A DNA stretch of 64,000 nucleotides from Pseudoalteromonas espejiana DSM 9414 (GCF_002221525.1 NZ_CP011028.1:1251001-1315000), one strand, 5' to 3'; positions 1 to 9,490 are shown, counted from the stretch's first letter. Program-made: numbers and translations. The notes: a model not told the origin generated them from the letters alone.

Positions 1-1
1 A

Positions 2-286
2 GCTATGCTGTTTTGGCCTGTGTACTTAATTACTAGCTTTGTTTTGTTAGTTGCACTTTCACGAGCAGGCACGAGTTTATTTTGGGAGCGAAAAGGTAAA
101 AAAACTGAAAGCACCGACGGCGTTAATGCTCACCCATTACAAGTTGTAATTATTGTTGGATTACTTGCTTGCTCGCCATTATTGGTTATCTTTGGTGGCC
201 CAATTAGCGACTATATGATTAGTGCAGCTACTCAGTTACACGACATTAATAATGGCATTGATGCCGTAATGAAGGGAGGCAAGTAA
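2..286 (+). CDS. mrpD: Cation/proton antiporter subunit D, C-terminal fragment (partial)
   Basis: The open frame runs off the left edge of the window, so only about the last 94 residues are visible. They contain two hydrophobic segments and a short polar tail, as expected for the C-terminal end of the large NuoN/MrpD-like proton-pumping subunit of a multisubunit Na+(K+)/H+ antiporter. The identification depends mainly on the following genes, which are clear MrpE, MrpF and MrpG homologues in the canonical order. The stop codon TAA shares one base with the ATG of the next gene, which indicates translational coupling. The internal ATG at 5 is unlikely to be the true start. Confidence 0.8.
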   Translation, partial: AMLFWPVYLITSFVLLVALSRAGTSLFWERKGKKTESTDGVNAHPLQVVIIVGLLACSPLLVIFGGPISDYMISAATQLHDINNGIDAVMKGGK

Positions 287-822
287 TGAGGTTACAAGCT
301 CGTTTTCGTTGGTTGCCAACGCCGTTTCGTAGTTTCTTTTTATTTGTAATCTGGTTACTACTCAATAATAGTGTATCGCCAGGTCACCTAGTATTAGCTA
401 CTTTTTTAGCGATTTTTATACCGTTATTAAGTTTTTCATTACGTGACCCTCAACCTTTAATACTAAAACCTGGTTTGGCGTTAAAGCAGTTACTTATAGT
501 GCTTTACGATATTGTGGTGGCTAATTTACAGGTTGCCTTATTAATAATTGGCCCTGCCAAAAAGCTGCGTCCTGCTTTTGTAAAAGTACCCATAGATTTA
601 ACGCACGATATGCCGATTACTATTCTTGCTAGCTGTGTGTCACTCACGCCTGGTACAGTCAGTGCCGAGGTGTATCCCATCCCAGAATCGCTTAGTGAAG
701 GTGAAAAGCCAACGCAGCGTTATTTACTTATTCATGTGCTCGATTTAAAAGATGAAGAGGCACTTATTAAACAAATTAAACAACGCTATGAAACTCCCCT
801 GAAGGAGATTTTTCAATGTTAG
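286..822 (+). CDS. mrpE: Na+/H+ antiporter subunit E (MnhE/MrpE family)
   Basis: A 178-residue inner-membrane protein with hydrophobic segments in its first 80 residues and a soluble C-terminal half, the usual MnhE architecture. The conserved part around residues 100-130, with TILASCVSLTPGTVSAE, is typical of the family. The subunit belongs to the Mrp/Pha complex, which exchanges cytoplasmic Na+ or K+ for external protons for pH and salt homeostasis. Its start overlaps the stop of subunit D by one base, and its end overlaps subunit F by seven bases. The transported cation (Na+ or K+) cannot be told from sequence. Confidence 0.92.
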   Translation: MRLQARFRWLPTPFRSFFLFVIWLLLNNSVSPGHLVLATFLAIFIPLLSFSLRDPQPLILKPGLALKQLLIVLYDIVVANLQVALLIIGPAKKLRPAFVKVPIDLTHDMPITILASCVSLTPGTVSAEVYPIPESLSEGEKPTQRYLLIHVLDLKDEEALIKQIKQRYETPLKEIFQC

Positions 823-1085
823 ACACTGTATTACTTATTGTTTTTTCAATGATTGGCTTATCGCTGTTACTTAACTTATGGCGCTTAATTATTGGCCCAT
901 CGGTACCAGATAGAATTTTAGCCTTAGATACCATGTATATAAATGTTATTGCGCTAATTATTTTATACAGCATTAGCATGGGCACAGGCTTGTACTTTGA
1001 GGCCGCGCTGCTTATAGCAATGTTAGGTTTTATTAGTACTGTTGCGGTATGTAAGTATTTACTGCGCGGCGATATAATTGAATAG
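816..1085 (+). CDS. mrpF: Na+/H+ antiporter subunit F (MrpF/PhaF family)
   Basis: An 89-residue protein with three predicted membrane helices. It carries the family signature GPSVPDRILALDT near residues 27-39, with an acidic residue inside the membrane region. It is a small subunit of the Mrp antiporter. The gene starts inside the end of mrpE, and AAGGAG just upstream is a good ribosome binding site. Confidence 0.93.
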   Translation: MLDTVLLIVFSMIGLSLLLNLWRLIIGPSVPDRILALDTMYINVIALIILYSISMGTGLYFEAALLIAMLGFISTVAVCKYLLRGDIIE

Positions 1086-1094
1086 GATTTAAAA

Positions 1095-1427
1095 ATGATA
1101 AGCGAATGGGTTGTATCTATACTGCTACTTTTTGGTGGGCTATTTATTTTAATTGGCTCACTAGGTTTAATAAAATTACCTGACTTTTATATGCGCTTAC
1201 ACGGCCCAACCAAAGCCACCACATTAGGTATGGCCAGTATATTAATTGCGGCTATGGTATTTTTTGCCAACTCTGAGCATGGTTTTAGTGTTAAAGAAAT
1301 TTTAATCACCGTATTTTTGTTAATTACCGCGCCAATAAGTGGCTATATGCTAATCAAATCAGCTATTCATCATAAGTTAAAAGCAAAAGAGGGCACTAAA
1401 GGGCTCGATAACATAGAAGAAGATTAA
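1095..1427 (+). CDS. mrpG: Na+/H+ antiporter subunit G (MrpG/PhaG family)
   Basis: A 110-residue protein with three membrane helices and the MrpG signature LPDFYMRLHGPTKATTLG at about residues 28-45. It is the last subunit of the multisubunit antiporter operon. The gene lies 9 bp after mrpF and is followed by a strong terminator, so the operon ends here. The charged C-terminal tail (about residues 92-110) is probably cytoplasmic. Confidence 0.94.
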   Translation: MISEWVVSILLLFGGLFILIGSLGLIKLPDFYMRLHGPTKATTLGMASILIAAMVFFANSEHGFSVKEILITVFLLITAPISGYMLIKSAIHHKLKAKEGTKGLDNIEED

Positions 1428-1443
1428 CCTTATAAGGGTAACT

Positions 1444-1480
1444 AAAAGGCCAAATAAATGTGTTTTATTTGGCCTTTTTT
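1444..1480 (+). terminator. Rho-independent terminator of the mrp operon
   Basis: AAAAGGCCAAATAAA pairs with the complementary TTTATTTGGCCTTTT around a 4-5 base loop, and the stem runs into a T-tract. It lies 17 bp after the mrpG stop. The rest of 1481-1718 is AT-rich, shows no gene, and probably holds the promoter of the next gene. Confidence 0.88.
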
Positions 1481-1718
1481 GTATTTGCTCAATTGCAAAG
1501 TGCTCGAGCCACCAATATTAGTTCGCAAGAATACTTAACTATTTTGAGTAGCTAAACCTGACGCTAGCAATGTTCAAAGTAGCTCATCTAAAGCTACTAA
1601 ATAACAAATTATTTGTTTATGTTGATTTATTATCCTCAGGTCAGGTTAATTACCTATTATTGCGTATCGTTTTTAATCATGTGAGTATGGTGCCAATTTT
1701 ATATTTAAGGATAAAACA

Positions 1719-2225
1719 ATGACTAAAACATTATTACTTTCACTACTGATTTTTTCAGGCAGCGTATTTGCCGATCAAGCATCAAAGCAGCAAAAAATAG
1801 ATGAGCTAATAAACGTAATGAACATGGATGCCATGGTTGACTCAATGTACGGGCAAGTTGAAGGCATGATGAAAAATATGTCTGCGCAAATGGGCGTTAA
1901 ACCTTCTGAGCAAGCTATTTTTGATAAGTACTACGCAAATATGACCAATGTGCTAAAAACCGAAATGAGCTGGGCTAAAATGCAGCCAATGATGGTAAAT
2001 GTTTACGATAAACACTTTAATGAGCAAGAAATTAGCGACATGCTGGGCTTTTATAAAACACAGACCGGTCAAAAAATACTGAAAAAAATGCCAGAGGTTA
2101 TGCAAGAGTCTATGCAAATGTCACAAAGCTTAGTGCAAGATGCAATGCCAAAAATTCAAGCCATAGCGCAAGAGCTAAGTGAAGAGCTAAAACAATCACG
2201 CCAAAGCAATACCGAACAAAACTAG
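1719..2225 (+). CDS. Secreted DUF2059-family protein
   Basis: A 168-residue protein with a clear Sec signal peptide (MTKTLLLSLLIFSGSVFA, cleavage before DQ at about residue 19). The mature part is helical and Met-rich. The segment with MLGFYKTQTGQKILKKMPEV (about residues 107-126) matches the core of DUF2059, a periplasmic family of unknown function. The start is supported by AAGGATAAAACA just upstream. The gene converges on the GGDEF/EAL gene, and the two stops overlap by four bases. A molecular role cannot be stated. Confidence 0.85.
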   Translation: MTKTLLLSLLIFSGSVFADQASKQQKIDELINVMNMDAMVDSMYGQVEGMMKNMSAQMGVKPSEQAIFDKYYANMTNVLKTEMSWAKMQPMMVNVYDKHFNEQEISDMLGFYKTQTGQKILKKMPEVMQESMQMSQSLVQDAMPKIQAIAQELSEELKQSRQSNTEQN

Positions 2226-4876
2226 CCTGTTAATAAGCTAGGGTCACACGGGCAGGGTTTACCAAATTGATAGCCCTGCGCGTAATTAATGCCTATCTTG
2301 TAAAGAATATTATTAATTTGCTCGTTTTCTACAAACTCAGCAATTGTTTGCATTCCCATCATATGGGCTATTGCGTTAATTGATTTGACAATTTCTTGAT
2401 CTATTTCACTGCGCTCAATATTTTTAATTAGGCTTCCATCAATTTTTAAATAATCGGCAGGCAGATTTTTTAAGTATTCAAAAGTAGGAGCACCACTACC
2501 AAAGTCATCGAGCGCAAACTTAATACCTAGGGTTTTCATTTCGGCAATAAATTTTTGTACTTTAAAAATTTGCGAAATAGCTGCGGTTTCGGTTATTTCA
2601 AAACATATGTTGTGCGCCGGCACATCAGAGTTTTTAACAAGTTTAATAAGTTCTTGTACAAACTGCTCGTCACTTAAGCTGATCCCAGATAGGTTTATAG
2701 AAACAAGCGTATCACCTTGGGGGAAAAAGGCGTGATAGTTGAGCAATAGTGTACTGATCACCCAATGATCAATTAACGTTATGAGCCCGTTTTTTTCAGT
2801 TGCGGGAATAAATAAATCTGGCGGAATTAATGTACCATCAAGCGCTTTAAAGCGAATTAAAATTTCGTAATGAGATTGTGCGTTTGGGTTTTTATAAAGC
2901 GGTTGAATAAGCTGCTTTACTAAAAAAAACTGTTTATTGGCAATGGCTTGGCTAATATTGGCAATATAGCCAATTTGCAGTGCTTCGTTAAAGAGGTTGT
3001 TGTTATTCTGATCGGTTATAAACACACGGCCTCGGCCAAGCTCTTTTGCTTTATAACATGCTATATCTGCCATGCTAAGTAGCTCTGTTGCATTTAAACC
3101 ATAGCTAATAGGCACCATACCTATGCTGATGCCGGTATCAAAAATTCGTTCGTTCCAAGTAAACTTATAGCATTTTACAGCGTTAATTATTTTTTCGCAG
3201 GTAAGTTGCGCATGGGGTAGATTGCTTGCATTAATAACAAGAGCAAACTCATCGCCACCAAGTCGAGCGAGTAAATCGCCCTTATTAATACTTTGCATAA
3301 TAAGGGTTGTTACTTCACATAACATTGCATCGCCCACTAAGTGCCCTGCACTGTCGTTTACAAGTTTAAAGCGATCTAAGTCTAACATGCATAAAAAACT
3401 ATGTACTTGGTTATTAGATTTAGTGGGTAAGTGCTTTTTTAAATGCTGATTAAATGTATGGCGGTTCATCAATCCTGTTAGTTGGTCGTAAGCGGCAGCA
3501 TAAGCTACTTGCTCTGAAAGCCTATGCTGCTGTGTTATATCCTTAATAATACCTCTGTAACCTGTAAAATTATTGTTTAATGCATAAATAGGCTTTGCAA
3601 TCAGCATTAATATTTTTAAATCCTGATTTGTCGGTTTTACTTTAAAAATTAAATTGTCGAGTGGCTGAAATGTATCTTGGGCTTGTTGGTAGTCATTAAC
3701 CGGAAATTCTATATGTGGATTATTTTTCATCAGCGAAAGCAAAGATTGCCCAAGCATATTTTGCTGCGGTAAATAAAAAAACAGTTGAGTGTCGCCAGAT
3801 ATATAACACAGTTTATCTTGGGTGTTTGTTTCCCAAAAAATATTAGCGCCTGCGTGGGCTAAGTCTTTGTAGCGTTCTTTATTTATATTGAGTAACTTTT
3901 GCGTTTGCCTGCCGCGGCGAATAATTTCGGCCATCATTGCAATAATGCATAAGCTAATACTAAATGCTGCAATTACTACCCACACGTATAATTTATATTT
4001 TTGATAAAAAGTAGCGTCTTCATTTATTAAGGTGTGTGGCTTTGGAATATCTACTTTTGCTATTTCAAACTCTTTTAAAAGCTGTGCATCTAACATCCAG
4101 GTGGTTTGCGCATTTAAAATTGGTTTCACTTTATCTATTTCGGTATTGTTTAATAAAAGCTTTACCAATTTACTTGCTTGCATAGCATGCTGCACACCAT
4201 CGAGCTCATCAGCGCCAGTAGCACCATTTTGTAAGCTTGCTTGTGCAATGGTAAATATTGGCCCGCTGGCATAATTAGCCAGTAATTGGCTAGTGATATG
4301 CCAGCTTAATAAGCCATTATGCTGTTTTGGGTCAATTAGCTGACCGATTACCAAAATGGGGGTTTTTTGAGGGTAGCTATTAATAACACTTGCTATGCTG
4401 TTTTCAGTTAAATCTTCGATTAAATAAATATGTTCAGGCGCGTTGGGGTGGTTATAAATGTCATAAATTTTAGACGAATTGATTTTGCCAGTAATACTGC
4501 TGTCGGAAACGACCAACAAATTATTTTGTTTGCTCATGGCTTTTATATCAAACACTGTTTGAGCTAAATCGCGGTTTTCAAATACGCCTGTGGAGTTTTT
4601 AAGTGCCAGTATTTCAGGAGTCACTTGGTTAATTCCGCTATAAACAATAGGCACTAGTGGCAAAAAAACGGCTCTGTTTGCGTTAACCCAATTAAGTGCC
4701 GAGTTATCCGTAACAACAAGAACATCTATAGGGGTATTAGCGTATTTTTCTAGTAGGTAAGCTAAAAACTGTTTTTTAAATGTCCCTTTAGGATAGCGTT
4801 TATTATCCATAAACTCATGGAGTAACCGTGTGTTTGTATCAAGCTTAAACGCACTTTCGTAGCCATCTTTTAACAT
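2222..4876 (-). CDS. GGDEF/EAL cyclic-di-GMP signalling protein, separated from its signal peptide by a stop codon
   Basis: The 884-residue frame has an ABC-type substrate-binding-like sensor region (about 1-280), a membrane helix (about 293-315), a PAS-like region, a GGDEF domain and an EAL domain. GGDEF is intact near residue 540 (RLGGDEFALV). The EAL domain keeps the main catalytic signatures: EILIR near 670, ITETAAI, DDFGSG near 790, and AEFVE. Both cyclase and phosphodiesterase activities are therefore possible. The ATG used here directly follows an in-frame TAA (4877-4879). The codons upstream of that stop encode the expected signal peptide and first beta strand. Either translation restarts at 4876, leaving the sensor domain in the cytoplasm, or the gene is a recent pseudogene. 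Confidence 0.88.
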   Translation of the reverse strand: MLKDGYESAFKLDTNTRLLHEFMDNKRYPKGTFKKQFLAYLLEKYANTPIDVLVVTDNSALNWVNANRAVFLPLVPIVYSGINQVTPEILALKNSTGVFENRDLAQTVFDIKAMSKQNNLLVVSDSSITGKINSSKIYDIYNHPNAPEHIYLIEDLTENSIASVINSYPQKTPILVIGQLIDPKQHNGLLSWHITSQLLANYASGPIFTIAQASLQNGATGADELDGVQHAMQASKLVKLLLNNTEIDKVKPILNAQTTWMLDAQLLKEFEIAKVDIPKPHTLINEDATFYQKYKLYVWVVIAAFSISLCIIAMMAEIIRRGRQTQKLLNINKERYKDLAHAGANIFWETNTQDKLCYISGDTQLFFYLPQQNMLGQSLLSLMKNNPHIEFPVNDYQQAQDTFQPLDNLIFKVKPTNQDLKILMLIAKPIYALNNNFTGYRGIIKDITQQHRLSEQVAYAAAYDQLTGLMNRHTFNQHLKKHLPTKSNNQVHSFLCMLDLDRFKLVNDSAGHLVGDAMLCEVTTLIMQSINKGDLLARLGGDEFALVINASNLPHAQLTCEKIINAVKCYKFTWNERIFDTGISIGMVPISYGLNATELLSMADIACYKAKELGRGRVFITDQNNNNLFNEALQIGYIANISQAIANKQFFLVKQLIQPLYKNPNAQSHYEILIRFKALDGTLIPPDLFIPATEKNGLITLIDHWVISTLLLNYHAFFPQGDTLVSINLSGISLSDEQFVQELIKLVKNSDVPAHNICFEITETAAISQIFKVQKFIAEMKTLGIKFALDDFGSGAPTFEYLKNLPADYLKIDGSLIKNIERSEIDQEIVKSINAIAHMMGMQTIAEFVENEQINNILYKIGINYAQGYQFGKPCPCDPSLLTG

Positions 4877-5008
4877 TTACGTCCATTCATGCTCACTGTG
4901 ATAAGAATGAATGATCAAAATATTGTTTTTAGCTGTTTGAGCTGAAGCAATACTACTTACTAAGCAGCATGCAATAATGAGTAAAAATTTTAGCAAAACA
5001 TAAGGCAA
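4877..5008 (-). pseudogene. Detached signal-peptide segment of the GGDEF/EAL gene
   Basis: Upstream of the in-frame TAA at 4877-4879, the same frame continues for 43 codons to a TTG at 5008, with a second TTG at 4996. It encodes a hydrophobic signal sequence (LKFLLIIACCLVSSIASA) followed by QTAKNNILIIHSYHSEHEWT. The last part is the usual first strand of this class of sensor domain. One change, such as CAA to TAA, would explain the break. No strong ribosome binding site precedes either TTG, so the exact start is uncertain. Confidence 0.72.
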
Positions 5009-5207
5009 TCAGCTTGTTAGGAACATTTATAGTATGTGTTTAATTCTCTATTAGCCAATTTTTAACTAAGAATGAGAATTAAGTAGATAGTTTTAAATTA
5101 CAAGCTAAGCCAAAGTAATTAATTTTTAGCTAGAGCTATTAACAAACCTGCACTTGCATATTGCGCGATAGGCCAAAGTATATAAATAAGTAATACACTG
5201 CAAAGTA

Positions 5208-5238
5208 TTGACCTATGTGTTGCACATAGGTTTATGAT
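5208..5238 (+). promoter_or_regulatory. MerR-type promoter/operator of the copper operon
   Basis: TTGACC (5208-5213, -35) and TATGAT (5233-5238, -10) are separated by 19 bp, the over-long spacer typical of MerR-activated promoters. Between and overlapping them lies a perfect dyad: ACCTATGTG (5211-5219), TTG, CACATAGGT (5223-5231). This is where a MerR dimer would bind and untwist the DNA. It stands 30 bp before the regulator start, so the operon is probably autoregulated and metal-induced. Confidence 0.88.
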
Positions 5239-5268
5239 TGCAGGTATAGAACAAGATTGGAGCCTAAT

Positions 5269-5700
5269 ATGTACGTTAAACAGCTAGTCAAATTAATGAG
5301 CGTGACACCAGATACAGTACGTCATTACACACGAGTCGGGCTTTTACACCCAACGCGTAGTGAACAAAATGGTTATCAAGAATACACGCAAGGCGATATA
5401 CAGCGTTTAAAGTTTATAATAAGTGCGCGCCAGTTAGGTTTTTCAGTCACTGATATTAAAAATATAGTGAGTGAATCAGAGCAAGGTCACTGCCCATGCC
5501 CACTTACTCGTAAACTCATTACTAAACGGTTAGAAGAAACCGAAGCGTTGTTTCAAGAAACTCTTAAACTGCGCACACGTATGCAATCGGCATTAAAACA
5601 GTGGGATTCGTCGCCCGATGGCGCAACATCAAGTGACGTATGTAGTTTAATTGAGTCGTTTGTCGATCCTATTTCAGAGCCAAGTATCAAGGAGGGGTAA
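5269..5700 (+). CDS. MerR-family metal-responsive transcriptional regulator
   Basis: A 143-residue protein with an N-terminal winged HTH (residues 1-70, with TPDTVRHYTRVGLLHP and QNGYQEYTQGDIQRLKFI), a dimerisation helix and a short C-terminal loop. Cysteines in GHCPCPLTR (about residues 76-84) are candidate metal ligands. The ATG at 5269 was chosen because GGAG (5259-5262) lies at proper spacing; an in-frame TTG at 5257 is less likely. The stop abuts the ATG of copA. By context it senses copper (CueR-like), but sequence alone does not exclude another soft metal. Confidence 0.9.
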   Translation: MYVKQLVKLMSVTPDTVRHYTRVGLLHPTRSEQNGYQEYTQGDIQRLKFIISARQLGFSVTDIKNIVSESEQGHCPCPLTRKLITKRLEETEALFQETLKLRTRMQSALKQWDSSPDGATSSDVCSLIESFVDPISEPSIKEG

Positions 5701-7938
5701 ATGAGTAACAAACCTGAGCAAAACTTTATAATTGAAGGCGCAAACTGCGGAAGTTGCGTTGCCAAAATAGAAAAAGCCCTAAAAAGTGTGCAAGGCGCAA
5801 ACAATGTAGAAATGAACTTTGCAGAGCGCACCGTAAGAGTAGAGGGAAGCGTTGAGCAAGACACACTAATAAAAGCGGTTGAAAACATAGGCTATGGCGC
5901 AAAACCTATGAGTAATAAATCTGATCAAGACGCCCTTGATGAAAAAGCTAAATCGGATGATGCGCACTATAAAAAACTCATGCGAAATATGATGTTTGCC
6001 TTAGGCGTAGGTGTACCTTTAATGGTTTACGGCCTTATTTTTGATATGAGCGTATCAACAACAACGCAGCGCATTGCGTGGTTTGTTGTGGGCATTGTGA
6101 CCCTTATGGTAATGGCGGTATCGGGCAAGCAGTTTTATAAAGGCGCATGGCAGGCATTTAAAAACCACGCTGCAAATATGGATACGCTAATAGCACTTGG
6201 TACAGGTACTGCGTGGTTGTATTCAATGTTTGTGGTAATTGCACCTAGTTTATTACCTGAAGTAGCACGGCACGTTTATTTTGAAGCATCATCGATGATC
6301 ATCGGTTTAATTAGTTTAGGCCTTGCCTTTGAAGTAAAAGCACGCGGGCGCACTTCGCAGGCAATCAAGCGCTTAATTGGCTTACAAGCTAAAACTGCGC
6401 GTGTTGTACGCCAGGGGCAAGAGCAAGATATTGACATAACCGATGTACAAAAAAACGATCACGTACGTGTACGCCCTGGCGAAAAAATACCGGTAGATGG
6501 CAATGTAATTGAAGGCAGCAGCCGTGTTGACGAGTCAATGCTCACAGGTGAGCCCATGCCTGTAAGCAAACAAGCCGATGATAAAGTTGTTGCAGGCAGC
6601 ATAAATAAAAGTGGCACTTTATTATTTGAGGCCACGCATGTTGGCCACGAAACCACCCTTGCTAATATTATTAATATGGTAAAGCGAGCACAAAACTCAA
6701 AGCCTTCGATAGGGCGCTTAGCCGATGTTATTTCGGGTATATTTGTACCCACAGTGATGATTATTGCTGTACTGGCTGCCCTCGCATGGCTCAACTTTGG
6801 TCCAGAGCCTTCAATTGCTTATGCAGTGGTCGCGCTTACCACTGTGCTTATAATTGCGTGCCCGTGTGCGCTTGGTTTAGCTACGCCTATGTCGGTAATG
6901 GTAGGGGTTGGTAAAGCGGCTGAGTCGGGTATTTTGATTCGTAATGGCGAGTCACTGCAAACCACCTCTAAAATAACCACCATGATTTTAGATAAAACCG
7001 GCACTATCACCCAAGGTGCACCACAAGTAACAGATGTTGTTACGTTTAATAACGCAGATAAAAACAACGTAATGCAGCTAGTTGCAAGCCTTGAGAGTAG
7101 CTCTGAGCACCCTCTGGCAGAGGCTATTATGCAGCATGCTAAAAAACAAAACGTTACTTTGAGTAAAGCCACTGACTTTGACGCCATTACCGGCAAAGGT
7201 GTAAGCGGTACGGTGAATGGGCAAACGTTGTTATTTGGCAATAAAGCGCTTATGGACAAGTACGAGATTGCTGTTGATGAAGCTACTGAGCAAGCGCACA
7301 GCTTTGCAAAAGAGGCTAAAACGCCCATGTACTTTGCTTGTAATAACCAGTTAACAGCGTTAATTGCGGTGGCGGATCCGATAAAAGAAGACTCTGCTGA
7401 GGCAATAAAACGACTGCAAAACAACGGTATTCACCTTGTCATGCTAACGGGTGATAACAACGCGACAGCACAAGCGGTTGCCCAAAAAGTAGGAATAGAT
7501 GACTTTATAGCTGAGGTTTTGCCACAGGATAAAGTAAACGAAGTGAGTAAACGTCAGCAACAAGGCGAGATTGTTGGTATGACTGGCGATGGTATTAACG
7601 ATGCTCCTGCACTTGCAAAGGCAGATGTAGGGTTTGCAATTGGTACTGGCACAGATGTCGCTATAGAAAGTGCCGATATAACGTTAATGCGAGGCTCACT
7701 CCACGGCCTAGCTGATGCAATAGCGATAAGCAGCGCAACTATTGGTAACATTAAGCAAAACTTGTTTGGCGCCTTTATATACAACGTAGCGGGTATTCCT
7801 ATTGCGGCAGGTGTGCTCTATCCTTTTTTTGGCTTGTTATTAAACCCTGTTGTAGCCGGAGCTGCTATGGCGCTTTCATCGTTAACGGTGGTCACTAACG
7901 CTAACCGCTTACGTTTTTTTAAGCCTAATAAATCTTAG
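5701..7938 (+). CDS. copA: Cu(I)-exporting P1B-type ATPase
   Basis: This 745-residue ATPase exports Cu+ from the cytoplasm. It has one N-terminal heavy-metal-associated domain (GANCGSC, Cys16 and Cys19), eight expected membrane helices, the actuator motif (MLTGEP), and the CPC metal site at Cys387-Pro-Cys389. The phosphorylation site DKTGT is at Asp431, with [10 protein letters not shown] and GDGINDAPA near residue 629. The final helices carry FIYNVAGIP and [15 protein letters not shown], which resemble the P1B-1 (Cu+) signature. AGGAGG at the end of merR is its ribosome binding site. It is the second gene of the metal-induced operon. Confidence 0.96.
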   Translation: MSNKPEQNFIIEGANCGSCVAKIEKALKSVQGANNVEMNFAERTVRVEGSVEQDTLIKAVENIGYGAKPMSNKSDQDALDEKAKSDDAHYKKLMRNMMFALGVGVPLMVYGLIFDMSVSTTTQRIAWFVVGIVTLMVMAVSGKQFYKGAWQAFKNHAANMDTLIALGTGTAWLYSMFVVIAPSLLPEVARHVYFEASSMIIGLISLGLAFEVKARGRTSQAIKRLIGLQAKTARVVRQGQEQDIDITDVQKNDHVRVRPGEKIPVDGNVIEGSSRVDESMLTGEPMPVSKQADDKVVAGSINKSGTLLFEATHVGHETTLANIINMVKRAQNSKPSIGRLADVISGIFVPTVMIIAVLAALAWLNFGPEPSIAYAVVALTTVLIIACPCALGLATPMSVMVGVGKAAESGILIRNGESLQTTSKITTMILDKTGTITQGAPQVTDVVTFNNADKNNVMQLVASLESSSEHPLAEAIMQHAKKQNVTLSKATDFDAITGKGVSGTVNGQTLLFGNKALMDKYEIAVDEATEQAHSFAKEAKTPMYFACNNQLTALIAVADPIKEDSAEAIKRLQNNGIHLVMLTGDNNATAQAVAQKVGIDDFIAEVLPQDKVNEVSKRQQQGEIVGMTGDGINDAPALAKADVGFAIGTGTDVAIESADITLMRGSLHGLADAIAISSATIGNIKQNLFGAFIYNVAGIPIAAGVLYPFFGLLLNPVVAGAAMALSSLTVVTNANRLRFFKPNKS

Positions 7939-7948
7939 GGAGTAAATT

Positions 7949-8302
7949 ATGTTGATGATTAATATACTCGGCGCCATTTTAATAGCAGCCATTATTTACT
8001 GGTTTTGGTTATATAAACCAAAGCAAATTCAAACTGATGACAATACAGTCACCATAGTGGTAGATAACGGCGTGTACCAGCCTGGCAATATAAAAGTTGC
8101 GGCCAATAAACAGGTCACGCTTACTTTTAATAGAAAAGACAGCGCGCCATGCGCCGAAACCGTTATATTTCCAGCGCTTGATATAAGCAAAAGCTTGGCA
8201 ATGGGAGATGATAATAAAATCACCTTGCCTGCACTAAAAGCTGGCGAATACGACTTTCATTGCCAAATGCAAATGTATAAAGGTAAGTTAATTGCTGAGT
8301 AA
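7949..8302 (+). CDS. Membrane-anchored cupredoxin-domain protein
   Basis: A 117-residue protein with one N-terminal membrane helix (about residues 3-22) and a cupredoxin-like domain facing the periplasm. Candidate copper ligands are the Cys in SAPCAETV and the His, Cys and Met residues in DFHCQMQMYKG near the C terminus. It lies 10 bp after copA, so it probably receives or buffers the Cu+ that CopA exports. GGGAG before the ATG supports the start. No enzyme activity can be assigned. Confidence 0.88.
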   Translation: MLMINILGAILIAAIIYWFWLYKPKQIQTDDNTVTIVVDNGVYQPGNIKVAANKQVTLTFNRKDSAPCAETVIFPALDISKSLAMGDDNKITLPALKAGEYDFHCQMQMYKGKLIAE

Positions 8303-8398
8303 CTTAAGCTTAGCGAAGTAATATAAATATGGTCTAGCTGTGTGTTGAGCTAAACAATGGGTTAGGCCGTATTAATAAAAAAACGATTATTTAAAGTT

Positions 8399-8614
8399 AT
8401 GAATAAATTAAACCCTAAAAAATTACTCAATAGTAAATGGACCGCCACACCAGCAATTAATAAAGAAAAACACTTTATTATTGTCGAAGTTGAATACGAT
8501 GAGGACGCCAATGTAGTAGCGTGCATTACTGAGTCAGTGTTTTCTAAAAACCAATACCCAATTAGTTGGCGCGATTTAAAAGACACTCAAAAGTGGCAGC
8601 AAGGCTGGAAATAG
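8399..8614 (+). CDS. Trp-rich small protein (TIGR02450 family)
   Basis: A 71-residue basic, soluble protein with conserved tryptophans. NPKKLLNSKWTA at the start and ISWRDLKDTQKWQQGW at the end match the TIGR02450 family, whose function is unknown. It is full length for the family. It lies 96 bp after the cupredoxin gene, so it may not belong to the copper operon. The ribosome binding site is weak. Confidence 0.82.
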   Translation: MNKLNPKKLLNSKWTATPAINKEKHFIIVEVEYDEDANVVACITESVFSKNQYPISWRDLKDTQKWQQGWK

Positions 8615-9231
8615 CCTCTATCGATTCAACTTTTTACTTTTTGTATAACTAGGGCCACTGAGTAAAGGCATTTATCGGTGGACTTCGCATTTATAAAGGC
8701 GCACAGCTCAAAATCTCCATAGTGTTAAATAGCAAACACGGTTTTAAACCCCTTCTTTAAAGCGCTGCACCTTAAAGTTAATTCGCCATTTGGCAACAAA
8801 ATCCTATATTTCTAATTAACTATTAAAATTACTTATAAATACTTTTAAAATAATTTAAAAGTCCATACTTTTCAGTTTTTTAGGTTTTTAAAGTTTACCT
8901 TAGTAACCTCATTTATTTTTCTGTTCAGATTCAGTTTATTCTCAAAACCATCAAATTTGTACTTTTAGATAGCTGTTTGCCTAAATGTGTCTTTTTAATT
9001 ACTTATAAGTGACTGATTTAATTGGTATATTTTAATTGGTGCAAAACGCTGTTGCTAAAGAGCAACAAAATTAATTGGCCAAGAGGGTATAATTATTAAC
9101 TTAAATGGTTAAGCTGTTGATTTAAAATGATTTGTTTAAGTTGGCATTGAAGTTGTAATACTAGGTTGTATTAAGCAAAACGTGATTAAGGCCATATGGC
9201 TAAATCACCTAACCCTATGAAGGATTTCATT
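8615..9231. other. Long AT-rich non-coding stretch
   Basis: About 617 bp without a convincing gene on either strand. Near its right end, 9051-9100 contains GTTGCTAAAGAGCAAC followed by a GGCCAAGAGGG segment. Both resemble, loosely, the two hairpins of the repeats at 9491 and 9747. The rest is AT-rich with no recognised site, and probably contains the 5' region of the EF-hand array. Confidence 0.5.
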
Positions 9232-9444
9232 ATGAAAAAGGCACAATCAACATTGGTATTAATGGCTTTAGCTTCTTCATCAGCGGCTTTTGCAGTAACA
9301 GATTTTGACACACTTGATAAAGATAGCAGCGGCGCACTCAGCCCTTTAGAGGCATCGGCAGATGCTGAGCTGATGAGCCAGTTTTCAAAACTCGATACCG
9401 ATAAAAACAACGAGCTATCAAAAAGTGAGTACGATAAAGCATAG
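9232..9444 (+). CDS. Small secreted EF-hand protein
   Basis: A 70-residue protein with a signal peptide (about residues 1-21, ending AAFA) and two EF-hand calcium-binding loops: DKDSSGALSPLE and DTDKNNELSKSE. The ATG at 9232 was preferred over upstream in-frame codons because AAGGA precedes it and the signal peptide then starts correctly (MKKAQSTLV). It is the first of several paralogous mini-genes in tandem. The mature protein is probably periplasmic or extracellular; its target is unknown. Confidence 0.85.
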   Translation: MKKAQSTLVLMALASSSAAFAVTDFDTLDKDSSGALSPLEASADAELMSQFSKLDTDKNNELSKSEYDKA

Positions 9445-9490
9445 TGTTTACTTTGCTTCAAACAGCTTTTGCTCGGTGAATAAATTAATT

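Noticed and set aside
2223..2242. Terminator between the DUF2059 and GGDEF/EAL genes
   Set aside because: The CTAGC/GCTAG stem is only five base pairs and has no T-run.
6819..7424. 201-codon minus-strand frame inside copA
   Set aside because: It lies entirely antisense to a well-supported P-type ATPase domain and has no own signals.
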